64,000 nt of DNA from Ceratopteris richardii (taxonomy: Eukaryota > Streptophyta > Polypodiopsida > Polypodiales > Pteridaceae): positions 226,170,942-226,234,941 of the forward strand of contig CM035406.1 in NCBI GenBank assembly GCA_020310875.1, given 5' to 3'. Shown piece by piece: positions 47,636-55,810 of this stretch; position 1 is the first letter of the stretch, and each line of letters begins with the position of its first letter. The translations under genes and the position numbers were made by a program. The notes under the pieces were generated by a model, which saw nothing but the letters and a program-made list of their open reading frames with translations, was not told the DNA's origin and searched no databases.

Positions 47636-47918
47636 TTTTTTTTTTTAAATGGAGGTTCGGCCGAGGCCTACTCCCCGGGCTTTAACTTTGAAATTACAAC
47701 TGTACAAGGAAGGGCATAGTACCCATGGGACCCTCCTTATCCCACAAGAACAGAGGTTAGACAGATCGGGAAGGACTTACAACGGGGTAAACGGCCCGAA
47801 GGCACAGCAGAGTGACACGCCCGAAGGCAACATACATGTCCCGCAGCACTGGGGGGTTGAACCCACGCCCCCGCCTCAAGAGGCGAGGGATTCAACCACT
47901 AGACCAGGCGTCTTGGGA
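47636..47918 (-). mobile_element. tRNA-derived SINE with perfect 16-bp target duplication
   Basis: Minus-strand SINE of about 283 bp: tRNA-like head (A box cctggtctagtggttg, B box gggttcaacccc), body, and a poly(A) tail (poly-T at 47634-47646 on the plus strand). It is flanked by identical cacatccttgcaagtt at 47620-47635 and 47919-47934. Degraded relatives lie at 59165-59300 and 59573-59775. The perfect duplication makes it one of the youngest insertions in the window. Confidence 0.93.
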
Positions 47919-48465
47919 CACATCCTTGCAAGTTGCATCCATCGCGATCGAGCGATTAAAGATTTATTTGCTTTTTTTGTGCAGCTTGGAATTCGAGGAG
48001 GCTGATCTCGGTCATGCATCGCATCCATTTCACTATACATCATGGATTTCTTGGAGTCGTTAGCACAAACATCTACAAGTGTTAAAATTCCTGCTTATTG
48101 ATGACGGGCTCTCCTAGCAGTTCCTTGCACTTTTGCAATTAATTTCTTAGTGTGGTTTGGCAGCACAATAAAAAGATTTTATGCATAACAGAATTTATTC
48201 ATGAAAAAGGCATCAAATGCACAGATGAACTTATGTTCTCTGAGGGTCATGTGATTAGGAATACTTTACGTCCTTGCAATCTTCTAAACGTGGAGTACTT
48301 TCTTCTTTTTCAAACCCAAGATCTTCCTCGCTTGGAGGTGGTTTTTTTGTCGTGCTTGGTGGAGGGTCATTTTGTGACTATTAGCGAAGTATCGTACTGC
48401 TTGAAGTAAAGTGGGTTTCCAATTGGCTTTTTAAACTGGCGAACCCCTCATTTGTGAGAAGTAAC

Positions 48466-49278
48466 ATGGCCCCTCCTCTGGGGGAGACCGGTAACCTGAC
48501 CTGTCTGTTGGAGGGGGAACCTTGTGCAGCCCTTGGGGCCACCAAGAGTGCTGAACCCCCCTTGGTCTCCCTCAGTAGATCCGCAATTTTGTCAACTCAG
48601 GAGGAGCTCAAGAAAGTTTGCCTCGTCAGCCAAATGTTTGGCCCTAGGCCCCTGCTCGAAACCGTGCGACAGTGGCCTCGCAACGAGTGGTTCCCCCATG
48701 GGCTAATTGTTTGTAAGTGTCAGTTCTTACCGGCAAGCCACATATTGCTAGTCTTTGAAAATGAAGATATGGCGTTTCAAGCCCTAAGTGTCAGAACCTG
48801 GCAACTCGGCCGGGCGACCTTGTGCCTATTCAGATGGTCCCCTGATTTTACTCCCGACAAATCGAAATCGCTTCGATACCCTCTCTGGGTTGAGCTCCCT
48901 AACCTGCCATACTTCTTGTACAACTTCATGTGGGACATTGTTTCTCCTATCGGCAAGCCGTTGGCCTCACGCGAGGACATTGGGGGTCTCATTTATGAAG
49001 GTGCAAGACACTCCTTCAATGCTCGGTGGCACCCTCAAATCTGTGTCGAGGCTGAGCTCAGCATGCCGCTTCCATCCAAGATCAAAGTGGACTTGGGCGA
49101 AGGGGATGTATGGGAGCAAGACATCAATTCCAAAAACCTTCCCAACGCATGCTTTCGTTGTGGCCAACAAGGCCACAAGATTAAAGATTGCCCTTTGAGA
49201 CAAAAAAGCAAGCGAAATCAAGAAGCCCCCAGAAATGCTCAAGACAGCAAAGGGGCATTGACCCACTCGACGAAGTAA
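48466..49278 (+). CDS. LINE ORF1: DUF4283-like domain and CCHC zinc knuckle
   Basis: 270 codons from the ATG at 48466 (a GTG at 48454 is in frame but less likely). The central part, with PLLETVRQWPRNEWFPHG, ILLVFENEDMAFQALSVRTW and RYPLWVELPNLPYFLYNFMW, then GKPLASREDIGG, follows the DUF4283 pattern of plant L1 ORF1 proteins. The C-terminus has a perfect knuckle ACFRCGQQGHKIKDCP and a basic tail. Such proteins bind LINE RNA. It is open over the whole length, although the ORF2 endonuclease/RT that should follow is absent. An acidic frame at 49383-49635 may be its frameshifted extension. Confidence 0.85.
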   Translation: MAPPLGETGNLTCLLEGEPCAALGATKSAEPPLVSLSRSAILSTQEELKKVCLVSQMFGPRPLLETVRQWPRNEWFPHGLIVCKCQFLPASHILLVFENEDMAFQALSVRTWQLGRATLCLFRWSPDFTPDKSKSLRYPLWVELPNLPYFLYNFMWDIVSPIGKPLASREDIGGLIYEGARHSFNARWHPQICVEAELSMPLPSKIKVDLGEGDVWEQDINSKNLPNACFRCGQQGHKIKDCPLRQKSKRNQEAPRNAQDSKGALTHSTK

Positions 49279-49861
49279 GAGGAAGTCAAGGGCCCCCTTA
49301 ATCCAGAAGTTGATGCAGACGGGTTCATCAACTCAGAAGAAGAAGGAAAAGAAGCCCTAGGGCGATTGTTGAGCGAAACAACATGTCAGTTATCCCCTCC
49401 AGCAACTTGTATTGCAATCTGGAAAAGGAGATCAATGAGTTTGACTACCTAGGTGGGAACCAACTTGAGGTGGACACCAATGACAAAGCCCTAGAGATCC
49501 CTGACAATAAAGAAACCTCCCAGGAGGGTTACACTACAAGCAAAGAAGACGGCTTTACTACTAGTAACGAAGATAACATGGATAGTGAAAGTTCCATCAT
49601 CGGATCGACTATTCCAGAAACGGTGTCGAAAATATTCCACACATGTGGCCATTATACATTGGCTCATTTTGTATCATTGAGCCATTTTGATAGAGTTTTT
49701 AGCTTTGATCTTTTCGAGTAGTTTAAGCTTGACTTAGTTTCTATTGCTGAACTTTGTAATCTTTTCTAGCTAAGGATTGTTCAATTATTTTCTCTATCAT
49801 ATCTCTTCTCAATTATTTTTTAATAGTGTGTCTAAGCTAATCTCCTAATTTTTTTTTCATT

Positions 49862-50710
49862 ATTGGAGTGTTTTGGCCTTGAATATAGTAAACCTAATTC
49901 CACTCCCATGGAAACAGGTTTGCGATTGAATCTTAATGACATTGGAGATGCGTTTGATGTTGTTATATATCAACAAACTATTGGATGCTTGATTAAATTA
50001 TGCATAACTTGGTATGATATTTAGTTTTTTTCTCATAGATAAGCACATATATGCATTTCCTAGGTGTTAAAAATTAGAAACTAATTAAGAACATCTTCTA
50101 ACACTTGAGTGGTACCTAGCTACTTGGATTGTTTTATCCTACGTGGAGATCATTTGTGCTAGATTTACATGTTTTTTCTGACTTGGATTGGGCTGGTTAC
50201 TATGACACTCATGTGTCCACTAGTGGTTTTTCATTAATGATTAGTTACTCATGTATACCTTGGGTGAGTAAGAAGCAGCCTACTATGGTCATTTCTAGTT
50301 ATGAGACTGAGTATAGGAAAACTTTCACAATGATTGTTGAGTGTGTGTGGCTCAAACACCTTTTGGTTGATTTGGGTGTTGGTTAGTCTTTTGCCACCAC
50401 CATCATTATTGACAGATAGAGTGCACTCGTGATTGCTAGGAACTTATGTTCCATGCTTGCACAAAGCACATTGAGGTGCACTATCATTATGTGAGGGAGA
50501 CACTCTTTGCTAGAGAGTTCAATTTGGCTTATGTCTCCACACAGGATAATGTTGCAGACCTTTTCATAAATGCTCTGCCTAGGGATAAGTTTGAACTTTT
50601 TTGCAAAGCTTTGGGCTTACTTCCTTTTGTGGACTTTATTATTTCCACATTTATTAGCACTTCCTTATGCATGATTGGAAACTCCTTGTTCACACATAAG
50701 TACGAGGGGG
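49862..50710 (+). pseudogene. Copia-A4 RNase H, right part
   Basis: Begins CFGLEYSKPNSTPMETGLRL and DAFDVVIYQQTIGCLI. Then RNase H at 50129-50386: DLHVFSDLDWAGYYDTHVST, where the SDLDWAG Asp is catalytic, and SKKQPTMVISSYETEYR with the catalytic Glu. The C-terminus is HACTKHIEVHYHYVRET to ALPRDKFELFCKALGLLPFV. The polypurine tract cgaggggg (50703-50710) follows. Frameshifts and stops are present. Confidence 0.8.
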
Positions 50711-50840
50711 TTTTGATATATTTTGGCACTAATTTATGTGAACACATCTAGGAGTGTCATACACTTTTTTCCCTCTTTACGAGGTTTTTTTATTGGCTTT
50801 TATATATGTCTATAACCCTAATAGATCACTTTGTTTCGGT
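50711..50840 (+). repeat. partial 3' LTR of Copia-A4
   Basis: Starts ttttgatatattttgg directly after the polypurine tract and follows the A-family LTR (acacatctaggag, ccctctttacgagg, tatataTgtctata) for about 130 bp before similarity is lost. Confidence 0.7.
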
Positions 50841-51374
50841 TTCTGTTCCAGAACCAGACCCTACGTTTTCTTTGACCTACGTTTTCTCCTCCAAGGCGTC
50901 GACTAAGGCAAAGAACTTAGGCAATAACTTAGGCAATACATTGGCACCCAAGGCTCCCTTGGCGACCGTTGGCAGCCGTTGGCTACGCACGAGGCAATTT
51001 TAATTTTTGAGTGGTAATAGAGAGGTTTAGAGTCCCTAAGGTAGGAGGATTTGAACCCACAACCTCCTACTCTCAAGGGAAGTACTTTGACCACTCCACC
51101 ATCTATTGGAGTTGTACTCAAGTTCTCTCTCTTTCTTACTTGTGGAAGGCGCGCGCGTCGGTTTCAAGGATGGGCCTTACAATGATTGGGGTGTATCTCT
51201 CAATCCGTAGGTCGGATTGAGGCGTGCAATATACCGTTGGAAAGCTCTCGGAACAAACTTTCCAATGAGCTAGCTTGGAAGTGTGAATTCCTTCAAAATC
51301 CTTGGGTGGCACTTGATTGAGTGTTCAAGATACCAAGCAAGGTTGAGAACACGGGATCGAGACACCAAGGTTGC
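50841..51374. other. junction DNA between Copia-A4 and the Gag-only array
   Basis: Contains a SINE-like tRNA head (see 51030-51112) and gypsy-leader-like DNA (51180-51290, with ccgttggaaagctctcg and actttccaatgagc). No protein recognised. Confidence 0.4.
51030..51112 (-). mobile_element. tRNA-like head, probable SINE remnant
   Basis: The minus strand has an A-box-like tggtggagtggtcaaag and a B-box gggttcaaatcc. The spacer arm is longer than in a normal tRNA and no acceptor stem was found. No target duplication identified. Confidence 0.5.
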
Positions 51375-51425
51375 AAACAAGAAGGTTCAATACACGAAGG
51401 TTGAGAGCAAGGGTCCAAGAGCACC

Positions 51426-51788
51426 ATGGAAGATTTCTGTAATTCACCTTTACCTGGAATTTCATTCGAGCAAGAGTTAGAGATTATGAACCAAGAACTT
51501 CAAGCACTTCAACAAGCCATACAAGGACGTTATGCTATGCTTCAATTCGATGGACGAAAAGATGGCCGCTTTGTCTTATCATGGCTATCCCTATTCAACG
51601 ATTTCTTTTCCGATGAGTTATATTCAGAAAATAAGAAAATCGAGTTTGCCACTAATTACTTGGTAGGAAGAGCGCAGCAATGGTGGAATGATCTTTCTCA
51701 GACTGCAGATTGTCCATGCACATGGAAGGATTTTCAAGAAGAGTTTTGGGATTCATTTCTACCTTTAAATTTTACCCTATATGTTTGA
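51426..51788 (+). CDS. Ty3-type Gag core, unit 1
   Basis: 120 codons from ATG 51426: MEDFCNSPLPGISFEQELEI, then QELQALQQAIQGRYAML, LSLFNDFFSDELYSENKKIE, FATNYLVGRAQQWWNDLSQT and WKDFQEEFWDSFLP. This is the Retrotrans_gag fold (W-x-N-W-type core FATNYLxGRAQQWW). The stop TGA comes right after FTLYV. The terminal GTTTGATAAT could instead be a splice donor (see findings). Compared with unit 2 it has FWDSF where the family has FRDSF, and Cys for Arg. Confidence 0.75.
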   Translation: MEDFCNSPLPGISFEQELEIMNQELQALQQAIQGRYAMLQFDGRKDGRFVLSWLSLFNDFFSDELYSENKKIEFATNYLVGRAQQWWNDLSQTADCPCTWKDFQEEFWDSFLPLNFTLYV

Positions 51789-52070
51789 TAATTGTGATGC
51801 ATTTACATATTGAATTTAGTTTATAGGAGCATATTCAAGTTTTGCTTGCCCAAATTCATTAGAAAGACTATGTCAGCATCTTACAGATACTCTTAATAAT
51901 GTAACAGCTCCATGAACATTTCCATGCATGTATTTTTACATGGCACATGCCTATTTTCTTTATTCAGTGATGAAACATGTGACTGGCCATCCATGTTTAT
52001 TATTATATCAACTGAGCTCAGTTGCTTGTTCAACTGAGGGGCATGTTATACCTTATGGAATATGTTGAAC

Positions 52071-52350
52071 AATGCATTGTTGGATTGAAATATAAAATAG
52101 CCAATGCATTGTTGGATTGAAATATAAAATAGCCAATGCATGGTTGGATTGAAATATAAAATAGCCAATGCATTGTTGGATTGAAATATAGAATAGCCAA
52201 TGCATTGTTGGATTGTAACATGAAATATGTTGGCCAATGCATTGTTGGATTGAAATATAGAATAGCCAATGCATTGTTGGATTGTAACATGAAATATGTT
52301 GGCCAATGCATTGTTGGCTTGTAACAGTAATATGGAATATGTTGAACACT
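52071..52350. repeat. minisatellite, unit 1 (8 copies)
   Basis: Eight copies of an aatgcattgttggatt-started repeat in two forms: a 32-bp form ending gaaatataaaatagcc and a 37-bp form ending taacatgaaatatgttggcc. Order: four short, one long, one short, one long, one variant. Confidence 0.92.
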
Positions 52351-52499
52351 GCATTATAAATGTTAGAGTGTTGAATTATTTTATCAACTGAGGTCATTTG
52401 CTTGTCAACTGAGAGGCATGTTGTATATTATTGAACAAGGCATTGTTAAAATGGTAAATTATTAATGTATTAATATGTTTTTGATGTTTTTGATATAGC

Positions 52500-52580
52500 A
52501 GCTGAAGGTTCGTGAGGAGCGTGCAAGGCGTGAAAGGGCGGACATCAATAATCCGAATAATTATTATTTATTTTGTAAAT
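52500..52580 (+). other. possible second exon of the Gag-only gene, unit 1
   Basis: After gatatag, the frame reads QLKVREERARRERADINNPN and ends FCK-stop at about 52579. It is in phase with splicing from CAT|GTTTGA at the end of the Gag core. Unit 2 keeps the same frame and stop. It would add a short basic tail, suited to RNA binding. Inferred only. Confidence 0.35.
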
Positions 52581-52601
52581 AAACCTGCGTAGAAGGTTCT
52601 A

Positions 52602-52901
52602 TTGTTAGAAAAGTAAGGGTTAGAATAAGGGTCATTGAAGACCGCAGTTTCTGTTATTGAAAGCAATGGCTTTCTGTAAAAGTTCTCAACTTTTAGTTTC
52701 ACGCCTGCTTTTCGAAGCCGCCCTCATGTAACCACTATTTTTGACGTAATCAAAAGTCCTATAAATACATGCACTCTGTGGACTGTCGAAACAGAGTGCA
52801 TGGGGGGAGATTGCACCCAATCTTGCGTTCGGTCTCGTCTCTTGTCGTCTCTATTTTCTGTGTGTTTTTTTGCGTCCGTAATCTCTGTATGCGCGTGAAC
52901 A
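52602..52901 (+). repeat. LTR-like block of unit 1
   Basis: About 300 bp from tgttagaaaagtaaggg to gcgtgaaca, with TATA box ctataaata at about 52758 and a C/T-rich leader. Directly repeated at about 54076-54375. The exact ends are uncertain because no primer site was recognised. Confidence 0.55.
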
Positions 52902-52956
52902 AGGCAAACAAGAAGGTTCAATACACCAAGGTTGAGAGCAAGGGTCCAAGAGCACC

Positions 52957-53319
52957 ATGGAAGATTTCTGTAATTCACCTTTACCTGGAGTTTCATTCGA
53001 GCAAGAGTTAGAGATTATGAACCAAGAACTTCAAGCACTTCAACAAGCCATACAAGGACGTTATGCTATGCTTCAATTCGATGGACGAAAAGATGGCCGC
53101 TTTGTCTTATCATGGCTATCCCTATTCAACGATTTCTTTTCCGATGAGTTATATTCAGAAAATAAGAAAATCGAGTTTGCCACTAATTACTTGGTAGGAA
53201 GAGCGCAGCAATGGTGGAATGATCTTTCTCAGACTGCAGATTGTCCACGCACATGGAAGGATTTTCAAGAAGAGTTTCGGGATTCATTTCTACCTTTAAA
53301 TTTTACCCTACATGTTTGA
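52957..53319 (+). CDS. Ty3-type Gag core, unit 2
   Basis: The same 120-codon frame as unit 1 from ATG 52957, with family-like residues at three of the four differing sites (PRTW, FRDSF, FTLHV). The TATA box at about 52758 lies 200 bp upstream, so this copy has a plausible promoter. It encodes no zinc knuckle and no protease. Confidence 0.78.
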   Translation: MEDFCNSPLPGVSFEQELEIMNQELQALQQAIQGRYAMLQFDGRKDGRFVLSWLSLFNDFFSDELYSENKKIEFATNYLVGRAQQWWNDLSQTADCPRTWKDFQEEFRDSFLPLNFTLHV

Positions 53320-53600
53320 TAATTGTGATGCATTTACATATTGAATTTAGTTTATAGGAGCATATTCAAGTTTTGCTTGCCCAAATTCATTAGAAAGACT
53401 ATGTCAGCATCTTACAGATACTCTTAATAACGTAACAGCTCCATGAACATTTCCATGCATGTATTTTTACATGGCACATGCCTATTTTCTTTATTCAGTG
53501 ATGAAACATGTGACTGACCATCCATGTTTATTATTTTATCACCTGAGGTCAGTTGCTTGTTCAACTGAGGGGCATGTTATACCTTATGGAATATGTTGAA

Positions 53601-53825
53601 CAATGCATTGTTGGATTGTAACATGGAATATGTTAGCCAATGCATTGTTGGATTGAAATATAGAATAGCCAATGCATTGTTGGATTGTAACATGGAATAT
53701 GTTGGCCAATGCATTGTTGGATTGCAATATAGAATAGCCAATGCATTGTTGGATTGTAACATGAAATATGTTGGCCAATGCATTGTTGGACTGTAACAGT
53801 AATATGGAGTATGTTGAACACGGCA
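53601..53825. repeat. minisatellite, unit 2 (6 copies)
   Basis: Same two repeat forms as unit 1, but six copies in strict alternation long-short-long-short-long-variant. Confidence 0.92.
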
Positions 53826-53970
53826 TTATAAATATTAGAGTGTTGAATGATTTTATCAACTGAGGTCAGTTGCTTGTCAACTGGGAGGCATGTTGTATAT
53901 TATTGAACAATGCATTGTTAAAGTGTTATATTATTAATGTATTAATATGTTTTTGATATTTTTGATATAG

Positions 53971-54053
53971 CAGCTGAAGGTTCGTGAGGAACGTGCAAGG
54001 CGTGAAAGGGCGAACATCAATAATCGGAATAATTACTATTTAGCTTGTAAATA
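53971..54053 (+). other. possible second exon of the Gag-only gene, unit 2
   Basis: Preceded by gatatag; reads QLKVREERARRERANINNRN and ends ACK-stop at about 54053. The frame is conserved with unit 1 despite nucleotide changes. Confidence 0.35.
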
Positions 54054-54075
54054 AACCCGCGTAGAAGGTTCTATT

Positions 54076-54375
54076 GTTAGAAAAGTAACGGTTAGAATAA
54101 GGGTCATTGAAGACCGCAGTTTCTGTTATTGAAAGCAATGGCTTTCTGTAAAAGTTATCAACTTTTAGTTTCACGCCTGCTTTTCGAAGCCGCCCTCTTG
54201 TAACCACTCTTTTCGACGTAATCAAAATTCCTATAAATACATGCACTCTGTGGACTGTCGAAAACGGAGTGCATGGGGGGAGATTGCACCCAATCTTGCG
54301 TTCGGTCTCGTCTCTTGTTGTCTCTATTTTCTGTGTGTTTTTTCTGCGTCCGTAATCTTTGTATGCGCGTGAGCA
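54076..54375 (+). repeat. LTR-like block of unit 2
   Basis: Direct copy of 52602-52901 with a few substitutions and a TATA box (ctataaata) near 54231. Its right end meets Copia-A3. Confidence 0.55.
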
Positions 54376-54394
54376 AGATCCTGACAACAGCCAA

Positions 54395-55219
54395 TGGCCT
54401 TCTTGCCAGGAAGCAAGTCACATAAAGTCCAGTTACCATTTTGCATGATACGATCATATTCTGATTGCATATCAGCCATCCAATTTTCAAAATTTTGTGC
54501 TTCATCAAATGAAACAAGCTCATTTCTCATCATAGAGACTAGAGGTAGCCATAGCATAGCAATCTGATGCAAAAAAAGGCACTATGAGAGCCTCAACAAC
54601 TACGTTTTGATAGAGGTGCATCTAATTTGTTGTCACGCAAAGTCTCCACTAGCCATTTTGGCATAGTTTTTTCCTCTTCAATATTAGCTCTCTCATCAAC
54701 AAGTGCATCATATAAATATGCGTCAGAAATGGAATGATCTACATCATCACATGAAACCTGTAAAGGCCAAGATGTTTCCTCATTAGGACCAGCATTAGAA
54801 TGTCTACCTATAAAAAGAGGCAGCAAAGTGTCATACATGTCTTTGGAGTTGATTGATGTCTCCTTAGTACATGAAAGTAATGGCTGAATAGCATCTTCCA
54901 CAAAAACAACATCATGGCTAACCAAAATGCATTTATTCTATGATTGATACAAATGATATCCTTTGCTTTCAAAACTATACCCAACAAAAATACATTTCAC
55001 TACTTTATCACCTTATTTCCTACCTTGTTGTTTAGGCACTGAACCATCTTTTGGGAGTGTTGAATGCTGTATTTTTCCCCAAATACAACCTTCACAAACA
55101 TGTTTACGAGGTGGCTCAAGTTTGGGCAGAGAGGACACCATTTTAGATTCTTGCAAGCATAGCAAACTAGCAAAATTCAGATGACCAAAGTGTGCATGCC
55201 AAAGCTTTGCATCTGACAT
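54395..55219 (-). pseudogene. Copia-A3 GAG-pre-integrase, integrase tail and pre-RT linker
   Basis: At 55219-55013: LWHAHFGHLNFASLLCLQES and HVCEGCIWGKIQHSTLP, the His-x3-His...Cys-x2-Cys integrase zinc motif, intact. The sequence then jumps near 55013 straight to KCIFVGYSFESKGYHLYQS, so the whole DDE core is deleted. The linker (TLLPLFIGRHSN, TMPKWLVETLRDNKLDAP) and FDEAQNFENWMADMQSEYD follow, with stops. Confidence 0.85.
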
Positions 55220-55222
55220 AGC

Positions 55223-55756
55223 CTAAGATTCATGTACTGCACATGCTAAATCATTCATAGAACTTTCATATTCTACGAGCTTATACAACCTAGGACATAA
55301 AATTCCAAAAGCAATAATGACATCGCCATTTGAGAGATCATGAATTGTACATCTATCATCAACAAATTTCACAACCAATCCAATGTTGGGTAAAGGTGAA
55401 GCTGATAATAGATTCTTCTTGATCCCTAGCATGAATAAAGAATCCGACAATGTAAAAGAACTACCATGAGTAGTAGTCTGAATGATCTTACCAACTCCCA
55501 TGACACAATAAGAGGATTTGTTGGTGCATGTGATAGTATTCCCTACAGGGACAGGCTCAAGTGAAGTGAAGAAACTACGCTGTGAGGTAATAGGTTTGGT
55601 TGCCCCACTATCAAAGTACCAAACATCAGAGTCTAGGTATAGACATACACTACTCATGAGAAGATGGGTCAAAACTGCAAATAGTAGTAAACACCCATTC
55701 TTCATTCTACACAAGATTAGCAGACTTTGTTTTCGGTGTAGAGGCCTCTTCAACAA
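55223..55756 (-). pseudogene. Copia-A3 protease region
   Basis: 177 open codons with VWYFDSGATKPITSQRSFF (protease, DSGA intact), SYCVMGVGKIIQTTTHGSSF, LFMLGIKKNLLSASPLPNIG and VVKFVDDRCTIHDLSNGDVI. It lies between gag and the integrase zinc motif, the usual copia position. Confidence 0.85.
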
Positions 55757-55810
55757 CCATTCCAGCCTCTTTCTTCTTTGCCTCTTTTGCAGCCAGTTTT
55801 GGACAACTCT

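Larger units (their letters stand above)
47085..49635 (+). mobile_element. L1-type LINE 5' segment inside the Copia-B 3' LTR
   Basis: GC-rich DNA that is foreign to the LTR: a roughly 1.4-kb 5' UTR-like part containing a SINE, an ORF1 (48466-49278) and about 360 bp of further ORF1-like acidic sequence. It ends at 49635 without ORF2, poly(A) or a recognisable target duplication. The LTR lost about 110 bp at this site. That is unusual for a LINE, which normally keeps its 3' end. Confidence 0.75.
34042..49861 (+). mobile_element. Copia-B, nested Ty1/copia retrotransposon
   Basis: A plus-strand element with 5' LTR 34042-35045, primer site 35046-35057 (tggtatcaaagc), gag start (35134), protease, short integrase and RT pieces up to 35866, the remaining RT and RNase H at 45432-46360, a polypurine tract (about 46536-46546, ttgagggaagg) and a 3' LTR starting at 46547 and ending at 49861. 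A perfect 5-bp target duplication ttatt occurs at 34037-34041 and 49862-49866. LTR-C (35872-45431) splits its RT, and a LINE segment replaces part of its 3' LTR. Coding parts carry internal deletions and stops. Confidence 0.92.
46547..49861 (+). repeat. 3' LTR of Copia-B, interrupted
   Basis: Starts tgtttgaatatgcaag just after the polypurine tract and ends ttttca at 49861. The segment corresponding to about 34610-34720 of the 5' LTR is absent and is replaced by 2.5 kb of LINE-derived DNA (47085-49635). Confidence 0.85.
33150..50840 (+). mobile_element. Copia-A4, host copia split by a 15.8-kb nest
   Basis: An A-family plus-strand element in two pieces, 33150-34041 (integrase tail and RT) and 49862-50840 (end of RT, RNase H, polypurine tract, partial 3' LTR). 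The break falls between the words YTDTL and FGLEYSKPNSTPMETGL. Removing 34042-49861 and one ttatt duplication joins them in frame, which shows that they are one element. The 5' half is missing at 33150 and the 3' LTR stops near 50840. Confidence 0.88.
51375..54376 (+). mobile_element. tandem two-copy Gag-only LTR element (interior-LTR-interior-LTR)
   Basis: A 1,531-bp unit starting caaacaagaaggttcaatac at 51375 recurs at 52906 with very few substitutions. Each unit has a short Gag frame, a minisatellite, a small basic exon-like segment, and an LTR-like block with TATA box and GC-rich leader. Only Gag is encoded, as in the TR-GAG class of plant non-autonomous retrotransposons (established class; assignment here inferred). 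There is no 5' LTR before the first unit, as expected if unequal recombination made the array. The right end abuts Copia-A3 near 54380. Confidence 0.75.

Noticed and set aside
47830..47918. tRNA gene on the minus strand
   Set aside because: It is the head of the SINE at 47636-47918; it lacks a closed cloverleaf and is flanked by the SINE's TSD.
33150..50840. Endogenous plant virus sequence (caulimovirid or rhabdovirus type)
   Set aside because: I looked for movement-protein, coat or polymerase motifs of such viruses and saw none. All RT domains here have copia-type YVDD context with integrase preceding RT.
52030..53860. CRISPR-like array of regularly spaced repeats
   Set aside because: The repeats are contiguous 32- and 37-bp units without unique spacers, in a plant genome with no cas genes. 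They are a minisatellite.
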